Assembly: GCA_036785705.1 (NCBI GenBank)
Contig: JAWUZG010000159.1
Location: 992,001-1,056,000 of the forward strand
Length of the DNA stretch: 64,000 bases
DNA from: Acanthornis magna
Taxonomy: Eukaryota > Chordata > Aves > Passeriformes > Acanthizidae
Direction: 5' to 3'
The notes below the pieces were generated by a model that saw only the letters and a program-made list of their open reading frames with translations, was not told the origin of the DNA and made no database searches. The stretch's first letter is position 1. Every line of letters starts with the position of its first letter. This document shows, piece by piece, positions 46,901 to 57,761 of the stretch. Made by a program: the position numbers and the translations under genes.

Positions 46901-47767
46901 CACAGATCGAGGGCACCTCAGGAGCCCTTGTGTAGCTTATTCCAGGCACAGCAGTTGTCACGCTGTACCCGGCAGTGCAGAGGTGCCCAAATTTCTGCTG
47001 CTCCCCGCAGAGTGAGAGATGAGAATCCCCTGCCCTGAACCATGACTGGGCTCTGCTTACAGCCCGCCGATGCCTGGGGTACCAGAAGCTCCCCAAAATC
47101 AGCTGAAGCGCCTGATATGAGGCTTAAGGGCACACAAGGAGAGTTTAAAAATAGTAATAGATTAGACTGTGTAAAACAGTCCTTCCTCCTGAACTACAGC
47201 AGCCTAAGTGTTGGGACTTAAGTCCCCGCTGTGAGATGCAGAGAACAGCGGGAGGGGTACAGGGAGAAGACAGGGTGTGCAGGCAGGAGAGCACCCTCCG
47301 ACCAGCCACAGTGCCGCGGGGCAAAGCCACACACGAGTCCCCCCCAAAACAGCTCCTCTTGAGGAGGAACAAGGGACGGTTGTCTTTGCAGCACTTGAAT
47401 TTATCGGGGCAGTGAGGACGTGGCTGGGGAAGCCAACTCTCTCCCCGGGGTCCCCTGCGTTTCCAGGCCCAGGGCCGGGGCGGGGGACATGCAGCTGCCG
47501 ATCCGCTCGTGGAACGGGGCGCCCAGAGGGGACCTTTGGGGAGGGGCGAGGCCTATGGGCCCGGCTGCCCCGGAGCCGCGGGGGTACCTTGCTCTTGGCG
47601 CAGCTGACGGAGCGCAGCGCCCCGAAGAAGATGGGCAGCAGCGCCATGAGGACGAGGCTGCCGTAGGCCAGCGCCATGCCCTCGGGGGTGGCGGGCGGGC
47701 GGGCGGGGGTGCCGGCCCCGGGCGCGGCCCCGGCGGCGCTGCCGTTGTGCGCCGCGGGCTCCTCCAT
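34968..47767 (-). CDS. HM13: Signal peptide peptidase (minor histocompatibility antigen H13), 12 exons
   Basis: Exons in transcript order: 47767-47588, 46285-46187, 44979-44897, 43804-43716, 42955-42870, 42757-42632, 40736-40679, 40136-40053, 39739-39703, 38715-38613, 37878-37793, 35049-34968. All junctions are GT-AG and in frame, giving 370 residues (human 377). It is a nine-pass aspartyl protease of the ER membrane that cuts leftover signal peptides and some tail-anchored proteins within the bilayer. The catalytic motifs are all present: YD with Asp218 (LFIYDVFW), GxGD with Asp264 (LGLGDIVIP) and PAL at 316-318 (PALLYLVP). The N-terminus carries an HNGS sequon. The tail ends EASKKEK, a KKxx ER-retrieval signal as in human SPP. 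The CpG start region is at 47800-48030. An alternative terminal exon lies at 35732-35882. Confidence 0.96.
35732..35882 (-). CDS. HM13: Alternative terminal exon of HM13 (SPP-beta-like tail)
   Basis: This exon lies in the last intron, after a CTCTCCTGCAG acceptor, in the phase needed to follow exon 11 (37793). It encodes about 50 residues, SYESSAEILPHTPRLTHFP and onward to a basic RRRRQQSPSAM end, then TAG. The isoform would be 393 residues and would lack the KKEK retrieval signal. It closely resembles the alternative C-terminus I know from mammalian HM13, so it is very probably real. Loss of ER retrieval could change its location. Confidence 0.85.
37995..38240 (+). mobile_element. CR1 LINE 3' fragment
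   Basis: Phrases such as TGAGGGTGGTGAGATCCTGG and CCCAGAGAAGCTGTGGATG, then a CCATTCTGGGATCCTATGAA end, mark a CR1 tail in plus orientation. It is antisense within the intron between HM13 exons 10 and 11. Confidence 0.85.
39591..39666. repeat. Copy A of a two-copy dispersed repeat in HM13 introns
   Basis: About 75 bases centred on TACAAAAGCAGCTCAAATA resemble 42056-42126 at roughly 80 percent by eye, in the same orientation. The family is unrecognised; it could be an old interspersed element or a local duplication. Confidence 0.5.
42056..42126. repeat. Copy B of a two-copy dispersed repeat in HM13 introns
   Basis: It shares GAGCACACGACTGCATTCCT-like and TACAAAAGCAGCTCAAATA blocks with copy A at 39591-39666, with a small deletion in the pyrimidine-rich middle. 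Confidence 0.5.
44370..44628 (+). mobile_element. CR1 LINE 3' fragment with tandem tail
   Basis: A diverged CR1 3' end (TTGGATATTGGAAAAGGTTC, CAGAGGGTGGCTGGGCACTG) closes with two copies of the 8-base tail unit ATTCTGTG, the hallmark of CR1 termini. It lies between HM13 exons 3 and 4. Confidence 0.85.
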
Positions 47768-47799
47768 GGCGGCTGCTCCCACCGCGGTCCGCACCGACA

Positions 47800-48030
47800 C
47801 GTCCCCTTACCGGCCGGAAGTGCGTCACGCGTAGCGGCGCTGAAGCCGACACCGCCCCCGGCGGCCGCGCTGCCAGGAGAAGGGCAGCGCCCGGCGCCGC
47901 CGCCCCCGCGACCCCCGGGCCAGACACGGGCTGGGGCACCGCCCGACCCTCCCGACCCAGCCCCCGCTGTGTACGGGACAGGGGAGAGCTCGACGGGTCC
48001 CTACGGGCAGGGGTCCCGGTTTCCCGCAGC
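47800..48030. promoter_or_regulatory. CpG promoter of HM13 with ETS and CRE-like sites
   Basis: GC-rich sequence just above the HM13 ATG contains CCGGAAGTG (47814-47822), a textbook ETS/GABPA site, overlapped by TGCGTCACG, a CRE-like half. This is typical of TATA-less housekeeping promoters, which agrees with ubiquitous SPP expression. Confidence 0.55.
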
Positions 48031-50490
48031 CCCCCCGAGCACGAGCCGGGAGGTGGCAGCTCCAGGTGCCATCGACCCGAGCGAGTTGGGTCGGAGGCTC
48101 CTGCGCTCCCCTGGGTTTTCTTGCCCTTCAGCGTTTTCCATGGACTTCTCCCCCCCGCTCCTTGGGAATCCCCCTGACTGCTCCCAGCCCACCCGTGGTC
48201 ACACAGCTCCTCTGGAAAACGCCTTAAAAATGGCAGCAAGTTCTCCCCACGCGCTGGACTAGGATCAGAGCTCCGCTGGAAAATTGGCCAAAATGTGTGT
48301 TTTCCTCACAAATCCTACAAGGCAGTGGCAGCTCGGCTGTGCCACCAAGCCTTCTCCTTCTCCTCCTCCTCCTCACCGGGATGAAAGTCTGCTGAGGAGC
48401 AAAAATTGGTGAAGACTTGAGCACAGTGAAATGGTGCTGGCCCCAATTTAGATCTGAGCCATGGGCAGGAGATGGGAGCACAGCAGGGATTAAAATGCAA
48501 GTCTTTAATTTTCCTAAAATGTCTTTTAAATTTTATATTTTAAATAAAAGGAATCTATTTCAGGACCGGGGTGATTCATAGTTCCATGTTTCGGGCGGAG
48601 GGCAGATGGGAAGGCCTCCTGGGAGCCCCTCTCTGCGGGGTTGGCCTCCTGCCCGGGATGATGCCCTCTGCCTCTGACTGCTGCTCCCGCAGGGGAGAAG
48701 GATGGGCAGCCTCCGGCAGTGTGCCCACACACCCACCCCACTGCATCCCGCCCTGCTGCCTGCCATGGCCCAGCCTGGCACGGCACAGCTCCTGACCCCC
48801 TCATTGCCCCCTCTGGGGGCTCATCTGCCTCCCAAATCCCAGCCAGGCTTGGGAATCCTCAAAAAGGGCGGGGTTGCTCCCAAGGTGCAGAGCAAGATGG
48901 GGGAGTTCGGGGCTGGCGTCCCAGGATGGCCACGTGCCAGGCAGGAGTCAGCGGGGTCCCATGGAGGTGGCAGCAGGGTGGTGGCACCTGGGCTGATGGC
49001 ACCAGGGAGCCCATGAGACTGGGGGAAACTGTTCTAGGGCTGGTGGCCACCCAGGGATGGACGGCACTGGGACCCATGGCCACCCAGGGATAGATAGCAC
49101 TGGAGCCTACGGCCAACCAGGGACAGATTGCACTGGGATGGCCCCAAGAGCACACCCTGGAGCGCCGGTACCACTGGGACCGGGCACCACCTTCCCCAGG
49201 GGTGAGCCCAGCTGGGGGCCCCAGGCAGTCCCTGGCCCCCTGCCAGCGCCTCCTCCTTCCACCCTCCCTCCTCCTTCCACCCTCTCTCCGTTTCCCAGCG
49301 CCTCACCGTGGCCCCCCTTGGCCTCTCCTCCCACTCCTCCCATCCTCCAGCACGGCCGCATTTTTCTGGGTTTGAGCTCATTCTTTCCACTCCCCTCTCT
49401 GCTGACTGCCAACTTTCCATCCCATGGCCCCCCTCCCCCGTCTCCTGCCACAGGGAAACACCAGCTGCAGCTGCGGGAGGGACCGGCGGCAGCAAGGAGC
49501 CCCTGTCCCTCGGGTGCAGCCCCCAACCCCGGTGTGGCTGACGCTGTGTGAACCACCGCATCGTCTCCAGCAGCACCAGGAATCGACGTGCTACGAGCTC
49601 CAGGACAGAGCAGTAGGAGCAGAGCAGCAGCAAGGATGGAGCAGCAATGCCATGGGCACTAAGCAGCATGGAAAAATACCTGAGCACCCATCTCCCCAGT
49701 TCCGAGGACAAAGCTTGGGATTTGCACCTCTGGAGACACTGTCCATAGGGACAGGTTGCTGCCCCATCGCAGTGTCCCGTTTTAACCACAGCCAGTGGTT
49801 CCCCACGGTCTGACCACAGAGCAAGTGGAAACTCCTGACCTGGGTGGGATGGCACCACTGATCCTCCCTGGCATCGCGCCCCGGGTGCTGAGCAGGTTCC
49901 CCCATGGCATCCCAGCTGCTGGCTGGCAGCACAGCCTGAAAACAACAGGCAAGGCCCACACGGCCCCAGCATCGCCTCTCTGGGTGCCCAGGGTCACTCC
50001 CTGCTTGCTGCAGCCAGGCACGTCCCTTCCTGGCTGTGCCATTCTGCTTGGCTCCTGCTCCCTGCCTCTTCCTGGGGCACCAGGAACCACCAAGTGCCCA
50101 GCTCCCTGCCCACGCTGTGGCTCCCACGGTGCTCAGGGGCTTGAAACCTGCAGCTTAGCGGAGCTCAGCCCTTCCCAGAGGCTTTTCCAGAGCTGACTGG
50201 GAGCTGGGAGGTGTAGGGGGGCTGTGGGCTTCTGCTGTTTCAGGAGATCATGCTGGACCACTGGGTGAGGAACTGGGAGATCCACCAAGGGTGGCCGAAG
50301 GAAGCCACTCAGGACAGAGGCTCTCCTTGCCCCAAGATATTCCAGCTAATGGAGATGGAGCCAGCCAAGGCCTGGCTAGAGCAGGAAGCAGATCCTCAGC
50401 CCTGGCCACAAGCAAGAAACAGGGCTTCAATCTGACCATGTGGCTCTGGGAAGTGGCTCCCTAGGGCAGGGACCCAGCAGAGAACAGCAC
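48031..50490. other. Intergenic region between HM13 and REM1
   Basis: It contains an AT-rich block (about 48490-48560) with poly(A)-like motifs on both strands, a CTT/CTC-rich tract near 48351-48375 and a three-copy tandem repeat at 49044-49142. A long minus-strand open frame (49034-49972) has no recognisable domain and runs over the repeat, so I do not call it a gene. Confidence 0.5.
49044..49142. repeat. 33-base tandem repeat, three copies
   Basis: Units beginning GGCCACCCAGGGATGGACGG recur at 33-base spacing with several differences between copies. Confidence 0.7.
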
Positions 50491-50503
50491 CTCCCTGACA
50501 CAG

Positions 50504-50509
50504 TTTATT
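50504..50509 (-). terminator. REM1: Poly(A) signal (AATAAA) of REM1
   Basis: AATAAA on the minus strand, about 555 bases beyond the REM1 stop; cleavage is expected near 50490. Confidence 0.6.
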
Positions 50510-51061
50510 CTGCACATCAAGGGTTTCCCCATTGCACCAGTACAGAGATAGCACAGAAACACTGGTGCCAGGGAGACATGGCACAAAGCCCTGGCACAAC
50601 AGGGTCAGGGTGCCAGGTGATGCCACTCATGCTCCCCTGCCCCCTCTTCCCAGCCAGGCTCCAGGCTGTCTGAGGTGGACACCCGCCACGGTGCCCTTGC
50701 CCCAGGGTCCTGCAAAGGACAGCACTCCAAGCAGGACCTGCCACACTCCTGGCAGCCTCCAGCCCTGCTCTGGGCACAGCCACTCCCCACCTCCAGCTCC
50801 CCAGAAGCAGCTGTGATCCAAATTCCCACCACCCCAAATGCAGGTACCCACCCATCCATGGACCTGGTCCCCCTTATCCCCTCTCCTGGAGGGGAATTGC
50901 TGGATCCAGAGCACCTTGGCATCCCTCAGCACCGGTGAAAACAGCTTCACAACCTCAGCATCACTCCAGCCCTGTCTGGGCTCTCCACAGAGCCACCGGC
51001 CATGCTGCTGGCACAGAGGAATGTCCCCGCTGGCCTGCGTGGAGGGACGGGACTGCGGCTC

Positions 51062-53296
51062 TCAGAGCACAGACAGGTCATGGCAGGACTTGGAGCGGAC
51101 TTTGAGGGCCACTTTGCTGCTGTTCCTGGCCACTAGCCTGTCGAGGAAGTGCCGGGCTCTACTGGTGAGGCTCTCCTTGTGCTTCTGGCTTGGTGTGGGG
51201 TGCAGGTGGGACTTCTTGCCCCCTTGGCGCAGGCGGATCTGCCGCACCACCCCCTCGAAGAGCTCGTCCACGTTGTGCTGCAGAGCTGCTGACGTCTCAA
51301 TGAACTTGCAGTCAAAGACAGCAGCGCAGGCCTGGCCCTCTGCAAGGAAAGGGCAAGGAGGGGCACAGCCCCGCTGGCACCCCAAGTGCTGTGGGATGGG
51401 CACTGCCACATGCACAACAGCAGCTGCACATCCAGGGACAAGGGGACAGATGTAGGGGAAGCAGCTGGACATGAAGCCCCCTCAGTGGGTCCCCACCAAC
51501 CGGAACCTTCACCCCCTGCTCACCTTCTTCGGAGACCTCGCGGCACCGCACCAGGTCAGTTTTGTTTCCCACCAGGATGATGGGGATGTCCTCGGCCTGG
51601 CGTGCACGGCGCAGTTGGATGCGCAGCTCTGAGGCACTCTCAAAGCTGTCCCGGTCAGTGACAGAGTAGACGATGATGTAGGCATTCCCCACCTGCAGGC
51701 AGTGGCTGCGGCGCTGGCTCTCCTCATCCTGTCACCACATGGGGAATGAGATATCACCACTCCATGGCCATGACCGCTTCCAGGGGACTTGAGAGCACCC
51801 TGGCATCGATGGAACCTTTCAGGGCACTCCACTAGCCCCCGCATTGTGGGGAACAGATGTATGACCCTATTAATAAAATGCAGATTAAAAGTTCTTGATT
51901 TTGGGGGGCGTGTTTGGGAGTTTCCCTGTCTATCAACAACAAACTGGGGCTGTGGGCTCAGCTTGATGTGGGGAGGTGAGGCTGAATCACCTGGAACAGT
52001 GTGGTGGATGCTGCACCCCTCATAAGCCAGGCACTGCTGGGCAGGGTGGGAATAAGCCATAGTGGGAAAAAAAGGGTAATTGTCGGGGTGTTACAGTGCT
52101 GGGGCATCTCTGGGCAGTGCAGCTACGTGCCAGACACAGCTTCATGTGGGTGCTGCCCCCCTGTCCACAGCCTGGGCACTGACTCCATTGCCATTCCTGG
52201 GGACTCACTGCCTGGTGGCACCCACAGGAATGCAGGGCGCTGGCATGAAGGGAAGGAGGGAGGCATCTGGAGAGAGGCAGCGAAAGCAGCACTGGCATTT
52301 CTGCCCAGGAGATACCTCATGTGCTGGGCATGAGGAATGCCCTGTGCCAGGCACTCAGGGCCACCGTTCTGTCCGTTAAAGCACGTGTTCTGACTGGTGA
52401 TACCGACTCGTGGATTTACCCAGTTGGCTCCTTCAGCCCCATTCCCAAACAATTTCCATGCATTTTGAAGTGGGTTATCATGTAAGAGCCCACACCAGCA
52501 AGAACATGGTGGGCAGCCTCTCATGCCAGGGGAGGGTGGGCACAGAGCCAGGCAGAGATGTGACCCGAGCCTATGTTGCCCGGCGTGTATCCCCTGCTCC
52601 GCAGTGAGGAGTGGTGAGCCCCAGACGTGGACAGGGGAGCCCCAGGTTGCCCATCAAAGCACTCAGAGGCCCCAAGACAGCGCCTGTGCCCATACAATGT
52701 CCCCTGGACATATCGTGGTTCACCCAGCTCCCCGCAGCTCCTGGCCCCACCGTACCCGCTGCTCTGGCTCCCAGGTGTCCAGCACCAGCAGCGTGGTCTC
52801 CTCGCCATCCACGGTCAGCCTGCGCTCGTATGCGGCCCCTGCGGGACACCAGGAGAGCCCGGTCAGTGCCGCACTTCCCAGACAGCCGGGTCCCGGGCCC
52901 CTCTCCGCCTCGCACATGGGTTTGTCCCATCACGGGGCAAACGGGATGCCCCGCAGGTGACCCTGCAGCGGTTCCCCCCACCAGACACCCACCTCCGTGC
53001 TGGTCCAGCAGGTCCCGCTCCTGGACGCCGGCGAAGAGGTTGACCAGGCTGCTCTTCCCCACGCCGGGGTCACCCAGCAGCACCACTCGGTACCGGGGCT
53101 CTCTGCGGCTTGGGGAGCCCGAGGAGTCCGGGGACCAGCTGCCGCGGGGGGCCCTGCCACCCGGCTCGGAGGAGGTGTGGCCGAGCTGGGGGTGAAAGGG
53201 TTCCCCCCGCGAAGTGGCCCCAGTGCCCCCCGGCCGCGGGAGCGGGGTGCTGGCCCGCCGCCGCAGAGGGCTCCCCGGCTGCGTGTTCAGGGTCAT
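51062..53296 (-). CDS. REM1: REM1, RGK-family small GTPase (four coding exons)
   Basis: Exons in transcript order: 53296-52993, 52838-52756, 51728-51524, 51339-51062, giving 289 residues (human 298). REM1 is an atypical Ras relative that binds the beta subunit of high-voltage-activated calcium channels and reduces channel current at the plasma membrane. The N-terminal extension starts MTLNTQPGSP with the RRASTPLP phosphosite-like block. The G1 loop is GDPGVGKSS at 75-83. The usual DxxG is replaced by DTWE at 122-125, diagnostic of RGK proteins. NKTDL and ETSA provide base contacts. The tail lacks a prenylation box and ends KSCHDLSVL, the conserved RGK C-7 motif. In mammals it also lies directly upstream of HM13 on the same strand. 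An in-frame ATG four codons upstream exists (53308), but family similarity starts at MTLN. Confidence 0.96.
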
Positions 53297-53850
53297 CACC
53301 GGCACCAAGGGCAGGGGGGCTGTAGGGTGGGCGGGGGAGTGGGTGTCGCCCCGAAGGGCACCCGCACGCGGCAGCCCCCGACCGCGCCGCTGCCGCTCCC
53401 GGAGCTACTCCGGTCTGAGCGGACGGCAACTCGGCAAAACTTTCCCGGGACAGCCGCGCCGCCGCCCTCCCCGGGCTTTAAGCCCCAGGAGGTGGAGCCC
53501 CTCATCGCACCGATCCCTCCCCCGCCGGATACACCCCCGCCCGCACCGGCCTTGGCCCGGCCCAGCCGCCCTGTCCCGGTCCCCGAGGTCCCCTCGGGGC
53601 TTGCGGTGCCGGGGAATGGCGAATTCCCCCGGGAGGCGTACCCTCGGTCATGGGGAACAGAGGTTGCATAAGGATGCTGCGGGATGCGCTGCCGCGGGCG
53701 GGGGCTCCACCACGCTCCGGTCCTGTGTGGAACAGGGTCCCTCCGGTTCCCGGGTGCAGTCTCGCCACCTCAGGCTCGGCTCCGCTAACTAAGGAGCAAG
53801 CCGAGCCCGGTCCAGTCCTGCCCTGCCCAGCGAGGGTTGAGTTTTAACAG
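53297..53850 (-). promoter_or_regulatory. CpG-rich promoter region of REM1
   Basis: GC- and CpG-rich sequence directly upstream of the REM1 ATG, with a TTAAAG motif near 53472-53478 (minus) that may serve as a weak TATA-like element. The leader and start site cannot be fixed from sequence. Confidence 0.4.
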
Positions 53851-54159
53851 GACATAGGAGCGTGGAGACGGGCCGTGCAGCTCTGTCTCCAAGACGCAGT
53901 GATGGAACACAAGGCTGGAGCTCTCCTGACACCAGTGATGGCAGGAGCTGTTTTTATTTAAATCTGTTGGTTGATTATGGGCACTGGCACCACTGTCCCA
54001 AACTGCCCCAGTGCAGGCAGTGATCTGACCCTACACTGGGTCACCAGTCCAGCCCATACTGGGATATACTGGCAGAGCCTCATGGCACCAGAGCTGGTCC
54101 CAGGATGCCCCTCATGGTCAGAGTACAGCGATGGGGAGGCCAGGAATGACAGTAACACC

Positions 54160-54165
54160 TTTATT
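54160..54165 (-). terminator. Poly(A) signal of a minus-strand transcript
   Basis: AATAAA followed by a GTGTTACTGTCATT downstream element on the minus strand, 134 bases beyond the stop of the exon-like fragment at 54299-54359. This supports a real transcript end there. Confidence 0.4.
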
Positions 54166-54298
54166 GTGCGGTAAACACACATCAGCAAATGCCCAAGGTG
54201 CTGCGCAGGACTGGGGGGAAGAAGGGCTGAAGACAGTGGAATCAGCTTGGCACCTCATACAGTCCTGGCTGCTCCAGGCACTGGGCAAGGGGCTGGTA

Positions 54299-54359
54299 TC
54301 AGACGAGTGGCATCTCCTTGGTGGGGATGCTGAGGACCACCTTGGCACCCAGCATGCAC
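54299..54359 (-). CDS. Possible last coding exon of a C20orf96-like gene
   Basis: After a good acceptor (CTCTCTCTCAG) the minus strand encodes CMLGAKVVLSIPTKEMPLV and a stop, then about 130 bases of 3' UTR and AATAAA. I recall human C20orf96 ending in a similar Cys-then-VILNIPVEEMLPF block, so this may be the orthologous terminus. In human the gene lies beside SOX12 on the opposite strand, as here. The intervening coiled-coil exons were not found, so the gene may be decayed, or my recollection may be at fault. Confidence 0.4.
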
Positions 54360-54365
54360 CTGAGA

Positions 54366-56150
54366 GAGAGGACGGTTAGGAGGGGCAAAGCGCAGAGCGG
54401 GAATAAGCCACTGTGCTTTGGCTGTTTCAGTGTGAAGAGGAAGACCAGGGTGAGTACTCAGATGGTTTGTGCTCAGAGGTGTCCTGTTCTCTGCATGGCA
54501 GTCCTGTCATCAGGGGGCATGAGGTAGGTCTAGGGAAGCCTGCCTTGTGTGAGCTGTGCCACCCCTCTGTGTCCCCAGGATCCTGCACCAGCATTCAGTG
54601 GGGACGGCACAGATGCTTGTTCTGGCACCCAGGACTATGCAAGTAGCTGGGGGAATAGGAAAACACACTAAAACCAGGTGAGGGTAGTGCCCGGCTCCTG
54701 TTTAGTGTAAACAGGAACCAAACCTGACCCCCAGTCACCCCAGAAGTATTTTCTCATGCCTCATAGTCTGCTACAGTCACTGTTCACTCTACCAACCACC
54801 AAAATCTACTCCATCTCAAGCCCTGCTCCACCACCCTCAGACCACCCTCTGCATGGCAGTCTCAGCTCTTGCCAGCCTTCCCAGAGCAGCAGAGCCAGAC
54901 ACAATTCCTGGGGCTCTGAGAGGGAGAAGGAATGAATTCAGCCACTCTCATTGTCAATCCTGAAAGACAAACAGAAGCGGAGAAAGCCTGTTGGAGCAGC
55001 CAGGTACATCTGCTTTCTCGCAGCGGGGACAAGCGCAGCAAGCTGGGCTTGCTCAGAGCTGCCTCATCCATCTCCGTCTCAGCCGAGGACAAACTGTGCA
55101 TCCAGAGTGTCCCAGTGTAGGGCTCAGACCTGCTGGTGAAATCTACCCAGAGCCCCTGGAAACAGGAGGATTTTTAAGCAGGGGAAGCTGAAATGCAGAT
55201 GGGAATGGATATGGGGGGGTTACAGCCTCTCTGGGCTCCACATGCTGCCAGCGGCACACAGGGACCCAGGGAGGGCCAGCACAAGCACTGTACTCCTCTG
55301 CACCCTCACGCTCCCAGGCTGAGCAATTTGTGGCTGATTTTGCTCTTTCAAGAAGTAAATCCAGTGTCTGGAAGCAAAGGGTTAATTAGCAAAACGAAGG
55401 GCTGGTGATGTCGTGTGAAAAGTTGCAGGGAGGTCAGTGGGAAAGGTCTGAGGATGGTGGAGAGGGCTCTGGCACAGGCTCCCGCCTGTCAGGGCGGGTA
55501 AGCACCAAATGCCTGACTTGTGATGTTACAGAAACTTTCCACTTGGGCCTTCCTGCTATTTTTAAATCTTCTCCCAGCCACCCTCAGTAACCCCAGCCCC
55601 ACCAGCTGCTGAGGCTAATTAATTCCCCTTTCTTATCATTTTTTTTTAAATAGAAAAAAATTAAGTTCCACTAATCTATCACACAGCCGCTTGCCTCCTC
55701 CCTCCTGACATGTTCCAGGCTTTCCTCCTCCTTCGGCTTGTGCCTCCATAGCTACAGCCATACCTGTCTTCCAGCTAAAACCCAGACCCTGGTGCAGGAG
55801 TTCCAGCCCCCCCCCCCCCATGACTGCTGCTCTTCTGGGTGAATGTCTGCCCAACTGGGTGATATTTTCATGAAGAAAAAAGCCCTGTGTGCACCCATGG
55901 GGCAGGAGCTGGGACACGCCAGGAAGGAGTGATCCCATGAGCAGACCCCCCCGAGCACAGGTTGCCGTCTGCCACAGGGCTCTCTCCTTCCTGGCAGACT
56001 GATGGGAAGATCATCCCCACAGAGCAAATGGGATTCATTCTCAGAAATGGAATTGTTTGACATTTATAAGATCAACACAGTGTCTTTAACCGAGGAGGAT
56101 GGAAAGCAAAGGTAACATGACTGTATACACTCATTTCACAGTGATGTGAG
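54366..56150. other. Region with scattered exon-like fragments, no gene asserted
   Basis: On the plus strand a frame at 54932-55120 follows an acceptor-like CTTTCTCGCAG at 55021 with LGLLRAASSISVSAEDKL, which looks protein-like but is unrecognised. Other short islands occur near 54435 and 56000. A poly-C run lies near 55806. No consistent multi-exon model could be built. Confidence 0.3.
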
Positions 56151-56153
56151 CAA

Positions 56154-56250
56154 CTAGCTTCCCAGATTATTTTCCATTGCTTTTTCTATTTCCTGGAGTT
56201 CTGCCCTCACTGTGTCCAGCCGGTTCTGACTGTAGATCTGCACCACTGCT
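56154..56250 (-). pseudogene. Coiled-coil exon fragment, possible C20orf96 relic with stop
   Basis: After an acceptor (CCCCGTGCAG) the minus strand reads AVVQIYSQNRLDTVRAEL and on through QEIEKAMENNLGS to TAG. The charged heptad-like pattern fits a coiled coil and, from memory, lines up with the middle of C20orf96 (the IINILEYSNKKRL segment). There is no donor before the TAG, so in a full-length gene this would be a disabling stop; alternatively it is a true terminal exon of an isoform. Confidence 0.3.
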
Positions 56251-57470
56251 CTGCACGGGGAGAAATCCAGCCACTGCTCATTCCTCAGGGCTGGGAAATG
56301 TCCCCTTGCACCAACCCTCACCTTACCCTCAGGCACTGCTGCTTGCACTGGCAGCACAGAGGAATCTGTCACCATGCCTAGTGCCACTCAGCACAGGAGT
56401 CGCTCTGGGAAGCCGAGTGGTGCTCCAGCAGCCAGCTGGAGCCAGGGACAGTATGGAGGGATGGATTTAGGCTGTTGCAGGGGTGATACTGCCGCTGGTC
56501 TATGGGGAATCCCCCCCGCTCGCTCTTCTGTCCCTTTGGCAACCTCCGTGCCTCAAGGGACACCCCTACATCCCATTGACCCTCATCACCCTGTGCCCCC
56601 AGGGGACCCCTGGACCCCATGGCCACCTGGGAACTCCCCTTCGCCAAGGCCCCTAGGGATGCCCGGTACCCCCGTAACCCCAGCCGGTCCCCCCGCAACC
56701 CCAGCCGGTCCCCACGGCAACAGCGGGCGGGCTCGGGGACCGGGCGGGGCCCGCGCTCACGGGAACGGGCGGAAGGGACGCCCCCTGCCGGCTCCGCCCC
56801 GGCACCGCACCGGGACAGGATCACCGGGACGGGATCACCGGGAGGGGATCCCCCGGGCGGGGTCTGGGTGCCCGGGACTGGAAGCAGCTGTGGTAGCTCG
56901 AGCAGCCCAGCGGGACCGGCCCCGTGGGGCGGGGACTTGGCTGCTTGCGGGGCGGCCGGGGCCGGGAGGGAGCAAAGGAAGGGCCGTCCCGGGGAGCCCG
57001 GGGAGAGGCGGCCCCGGTGCACGGGGCCAAAGGCGATGGGCCGCCTCCGGTCCCGCAGAGCTGCTCGACGCCGCGGGCGTTCCGTGCCCGGTCCTGCACC
57101 CACCCGGTCCTGCCCGCGGAGTGGCAGCGAAGACCAGAGGGGCGTGGGAGCGGCCGAGCAGGTGCCCCATGCCAGGGCCATGCAGGTGACCGGTGCCAGC
57201 CGTGACCTCCGGCTATACCGAGCAGGAACGGCTCGGGGAGGCGCCGCCCGCGGGCCCGGTGCAAAGCCGCGGTGGAGAGTTGTGTGGTGTTCCCCACGCG
57301 GTGGGGCTCCGGGACGACGTGGGCACGGCCCGAGGTTGCAGGGCTGGCCGGAGGGAGGGCAGGCCCCGGGGCAGGCTCCGGTGTCCCGGGTGGCCGCAAT
57401 GTCGGGGCAGCCTGCAGGGTCAGGACAGGCCACAATTCCCGCTCAGACCGCAGGACGGCAACAGCCCGTG

Positions 57471-57633
57471 GTGCCCGGTCAGTGGCGGTGCCCGGTCAGT
57501 GGCGGTGCCCGGTCAGTGGCCGTGCCCGGTCAGTGGCGGTGCCCGGTCAGTGGCCGTGTCCGGTCAGTGGCGGTGCCCGGTCAGTGGCCGTGCCCGGTCA
57601 GTGGCCGTGCCCGGTCAGTGGCCGTGCCCGGTC
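57471..57633. repeat. 17-base minisatellite, about 9.5 copies
   Basis: The unit GGTCAGTGGCGGTGCCC (or CCGTGCCC variant) repeats at exactly 17-base steps from 57477 to 57629, with single-base variants. Because 17 is not a multiple of three, the same peptide pattern appears in all frames and produces long false open frames. Confidence 0.9.
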
Positions 57634-57690
57634 GGGTCGGGCGCGGCCCCGCGCGCTCCCCTGTCACCACAGCAACTGGCGGCTGTGGCG

Positions 57691-57761
57691 CAGCCAATGG
57701 GCGCGGCCCCCGGCGGGCCCGCGCGCGGCGACGACAGCCAATGGGCGCGGCCCCCGGCGGG
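57691..57761. repeat. Duplicated CCAAT-containing promoter block
   Basis: A 27-base block starting CAGCCAATGGGCGCGGCCCC is present at 57691-57717 and 57735-57761 without a difference, each with an NF-Y CCAAT box. It looks like recent promoter duplication upstream of SOX12. Confidence 0.7.

Noticed and set aside
49034..49972. 312-codon minus-strand open frame between HM13 and REM1
   Set aside because: No family similarity, and its end is translation of the 33-base tandem repeat. The middle part is less repetitive, so it is only weakly rejected.
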